Source: Coralliovum pocilloporae (GTDB lineage: Bacteria > Pseudomonadota > Alphaproteobacteria > Rhizobiales > Cohaesibacteraceae). Taken from it: a stretch of 64,000 nucleotides of DNA. The notes under the pieces are model-generated. The model saw nothing but the letters and a program-made list of their open reading frames with translations. It was not told the DNA's origin and searched no databases. Position numbers and translations under genes: made by a program. Positions 62,045 through 64,000 of the stretch are shown here, in pieces. The DNA is taken from positions 3,693,501 through 3,757,500 of the forward strand of contig NZ_CP132542.1 of NCBI RefSeq assembly GCF_030845175.1. The letters are read 5' to 3'. Positions within the stretch are counted from its first letter, which is position 1, and every line of letters begins with the position of its first letter.

Positions 62045-62186
62045 TGATGAACCCGACGGGCGGGGTCATTTTACCGCCCGGCTTTGTTGGAGATCCTTGA
62101 AAACCGGAAGGTTTCCTGCGAACCTCCGCCGCGCCGGACGAAAAAATGACTATCGCAGAATGGGCGTGAGCAATGAGTCTTGACCC
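62045..62186 (+). repeat. Interspersed structured repeat, copy 2 (about 142 bp)
   Basis: Partner of the copy at 29276-29417, in the same orientation. It starts TGATGAACCCGACGGGCGGG and holds two potential stems: CGGGCGG...CCGCCCG and GAAAACC-GGAA-GGTTTCC-like. It ends GAGTCTTGACCC, touching the 3' end of the alpha/beta hydrolase gene. Confidence 0.7.
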
Positions 62187-62998
62187 TAGGCAGACAGGCT
62201 CTGATCTGCCCGACGGTCTAGAAAATCAGCCACCGGACCGGAGAACAGATCCGGCTGCTCAATCAGCCCCAGATGCTGGAGGTCGGGCACGATGATGATC
62301 TCTGACCTGGCGATCTCGCCGGCAATAGCGTGGCTCATGGCGGGCGTGCTGCCGGTATCATGGGCTGATGTCATCACAAGTGCCGGTACAGAGAGCGGTG
62401 GCTGCGGGCGGATAAGCTCAAGAACACCTCTCGCCAGAACCTGCCGGTGCAGGGCGTAATTCTCCGGGTGATTGGCCAGCACCACAGCGCGTATCCGGTC
62501 GACTTCATCGCCATGGTCACGCCGGAACCTGTCTGTGAACCAGCGTGCCAGGGTCACATCAATATTGGCACCGGGGCCGCCTGCATCGCTGGCTGCAGCC
62601 CGCTCTTCCACCAGACGCTGCGCTTCAGGGTCCCGTTCGTGTGGCGAGTTCAGGATGGCAAGGGCCGACACCCGATCAGGATGGTCAATGGCTACCCGCC
62701 GGTTGATCATGCCACCGAGGGAGAAGCCCACAAGGGCCGCCTTGCCGATGCCCAGCTCATCCATCAGGGCAATCAGCTGGTCAGACAGGACGGTGAGGCT
62801 GGGAGTGTGCCGGGGTAGGGCGCTCTCCCCATGCCCGCAGAGATCATAGGTCAAGACCCGGAAGCGGTGTGCCAGGGCTGGTGCGATGGCCCCCCAGGTG
62901 CTTGAACGGCTCAGGCCCAGGCCATGGATCAGCACCACAACAGGCGCATCATCCGGGCCCTGGATGTCATAGGCTGTACCCTCGGCTGAAACCGGCAT
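62186..62998 (-). CDS. Alpha/beta hydrolase (3-oxoadipate enol-lactonase-like)
   Basis: The 270-aa protein has the fold's oxyanion motif (LIHGLGLSRSSTW), the nucleophile elbow GFSLGG (Ser about residue 93), the acid Asp in TSAHDTGS (about 214) and the His in LQHLGLIEQP (about 242). Its length and pattern match small lactonases/esterases such as PcaD. There is no signal peptide. It is a monocistronic gene between the giant operon and the sugar-dehydrogenase gene, so its substrate is unknown. Confidence 0.87.
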   Translation of the reverse strand: MPVSAEGTAYDIQGPDDAPVVVLIHGLGLSRSSTWGAIAPALAHRFRVLTYDLCGHGESALPRHTPSLTVLSDQLIALMDELGIGKAALVGFSLGGMINRRVAIDHPDRVSALAILNSPHERDPEAQRLVEERAAASDAGGPGANIDVTLARWFTDRFRRDHGDEVDRIRAVVLANHPENYALHRQVLARGVLELIRPQPPLSVPALVMTSAHDTGSTPAMSHAIAGEIARSEIIIVPDLQHLGLIEQPDLFSGPVADFLDRRADQSLSA

Positions 62999-63168
62999 GC
63001 TTCCTCTCTTTGCTTTGTTGGCGCACGTTGTTTGCCGCCCAACCGGACCTCACCCTAAGATGACAAAGCAGGATGCATTTGGAAATTGAATAATCTTGCG
63101 GAGCTTATGCAGGAAAATCGATTGATGAATCTCTCGGCTCTAACAAACCTCGCGCTAAAGCGGGAACC

Positions 63169-64000
63169 CTAAAGCTTCAGTGTATCGGCCCGGCCAAGGA
63201 TGTTCTTCACATCGAAAATCACCGCACCGTCCCTCGTAAAGCGGTCGATCTCCTCCCGATACTCATCGATGAACACCTGATGGCCAACGGCGACAATGAT
63301 TCCGTCATAGGTGTCATCCTCGAAAGGGGCGGAGGTCAGCTCGAGATCATATTCGGCCCGGACCTCGTCTGCCTTGAGCCAGGGGTCGAACACATCCACC
63401 TGAACCCCGTATTCCTTCAGCTCCGTTATCACGTCCACCACGCGGGTGTTTCTGAGGTCGGGGCAGTTCTCCTTGAAGGTCAGCCCCATCACCAGAATGC
63501 GCGAGCCGTTGACCTGGATTTTTCGGCACAGCATGGCCTTGATCATCTGGCTGGCCACATAGGGGCCCATGCTGTCATTGATCCGCCGCCCGGCCAGAAT
63601 GATTTCCGGATGGTAGCCCACAGCCTGGGCCTTGTGGGTGAGGTAATAGGGATCAACGCCGATGCAGTGCCCGCCTACAAGACCGGGCCGGAACGGCAGG
63701 AAATTCCACTTGGTCCCGGCGGCCTCGAGAACGGCAGCCGTATCAATGCCGAGCCGGTTGAAGATGATGGCCAGTTCATTGACCAGCGCGATATTGAGAT
63801 CCCGCTGGGTGTTCTCGATCACCTTGGCGGCCTCGGCAATGCGGATGGATGCAGCCCTGAAGGTGCCTGCGGTGATGATGCTGCCATAGACCTCATCAAC
63901 CAGTTCGGCAATCTCCGGGGTGGAGCCCGAGGTGATTTTCAGGATTGACGGCAGGCGATGGGTCTTGTCGCCGGGATTAATCCGCTCGGGGCTGTAGCCG
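63169..64000 (-). CDS. UDP-N-acetylhexosamine dehydrogenase (nucleotide-sugar dehydrogenase), C-terminal part
   Basis: Partial at the right edge; 276 residues are visible. They include [17 protein letters not shown], the [19 protein letters not shown] helix, the catalytic Cys in [12 protein letters not shown], and the C-terminal NAD/UDP-binding domain ([20 protein letters not shown], ending FDVKNILGR). This pattern is that of WbpA/TviB-type enzymes that oxidise UDP-GlcNAc or UDP-GalNAc to uronic acids for capsule or O-antigen. The gene ends with about 170 bp of gene-free DNA before the hydrolase gene. It marks the start of a polysaccharide locus to the right. Confidence 0.92.
   Translation of the reverse strand, partial: GYSPERINPGDKTHRLPSILKITSGSTPEIAELVDEVYGSIITAGTFRAASIRIAEAAKVIENTQRDLNIALVNELAIIFNRLGIDTAAVLEAAGTKWNFLPFRPGLVGGHCIGVDPYYLTHKAQAVGYHPEIILAGRRINDSMGPYVASQMIKAMLCRKIQVNGSRILVMGLTFKENCPDLRNTRVVDVITELKEYGVQVDVFDPWLKADEVRAEYDLELTSAPFEDDTYDGIIVAVGHQVFIDEYREEIDRFTRDGAVIFDVKNILGRADTLKL

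Noticed and set aside
61809-62183. 124-codon plus-strand ORF upstream of the Hint gene
   Set aside because: About a third of it lies in the interspersed repeat, whose other copy has stops in the same register. No recognisable domain.

Overview
The window looks like part of a secondary replicon (large plasmid or chromid) of an alphaproteobacterium. The decisive marker is a complete repABC replication/partition cassette (11441-15265), a cassette type described only from Alphaproteobacteria. The rest of the content fits: RutR-like TetR regulators, preTA, a THI5/NMT1-type ABC importer and Rieske oxygenases. Coding density is high and there are no rRNA or tRNA genes that I can see.

Layout. 1-1510: start of an RND efflux permease and its membrane-fusion partner, behind a perfect TetR-type palindrome. 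1687-6815: two LysR regulators, a PEP-mutase/isocitrate-lyase family protein, a PanB-like protein with an altered active site, and a Rieske oxygenase. 6846-10095: membrane glycosyltransferase-like protein, GtrA protein, and a HAD-UbiA fusion gene broken by two in-frame amber codons. 10279-11246: a 968-bp Tn3-type miniature element with 38-bp inverted ends, a 5-bp target duplication and an unknown passenger gene. 11441-15470: repABC with its counter-transcribed RNA and two parS-like palindromes. 15318-20391: a segment bounded by two 90-bp direct repeats that holds a tyrosine recombinase and small accessory genes.

20451-34526 is a reductive pyrimidine catabolism island: tenA, preA/preT (dihydropyrimidine dehydrogenase), two RutR-like regulators, a DMT transporter, beta-ureidopropionase, dihydropyrimidinase, a four-gene ABC importer and a class III aminotransferase. 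Together these would take up a pyrimidine-like compound, reduce and open the ring, release beta-alanine and transaminate it. It is followed by an Xre/RES toxin-antitoxin pair, a universal stress protein and an Na+/alanine symporter.

38269-61721 is the most unusual part: five co-oriented genes (minus strand) spanning 23.5 kb. In transcription order they encode a Hint-domain protein (557 aa), an Fn3-like repeat protein (1369 aa), an unrecognised 1215-aa protein, an EEP-superfamily nuclease/phosphatase with all catalytic residues (495 aa), and a 4120-aa protein with many degenerate LysM-like repeats. Three of the four junctions are 16 nt or less, so this is very probably one operon. I recognise no described system with this gene set; it is the best candidate for an undescribed system here. 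The window ends with an alpha/beta hydrolase and a partial nucleotide-sugar dehydrogenase.

All family assignments come from reading motifs by eye; no database search was run.
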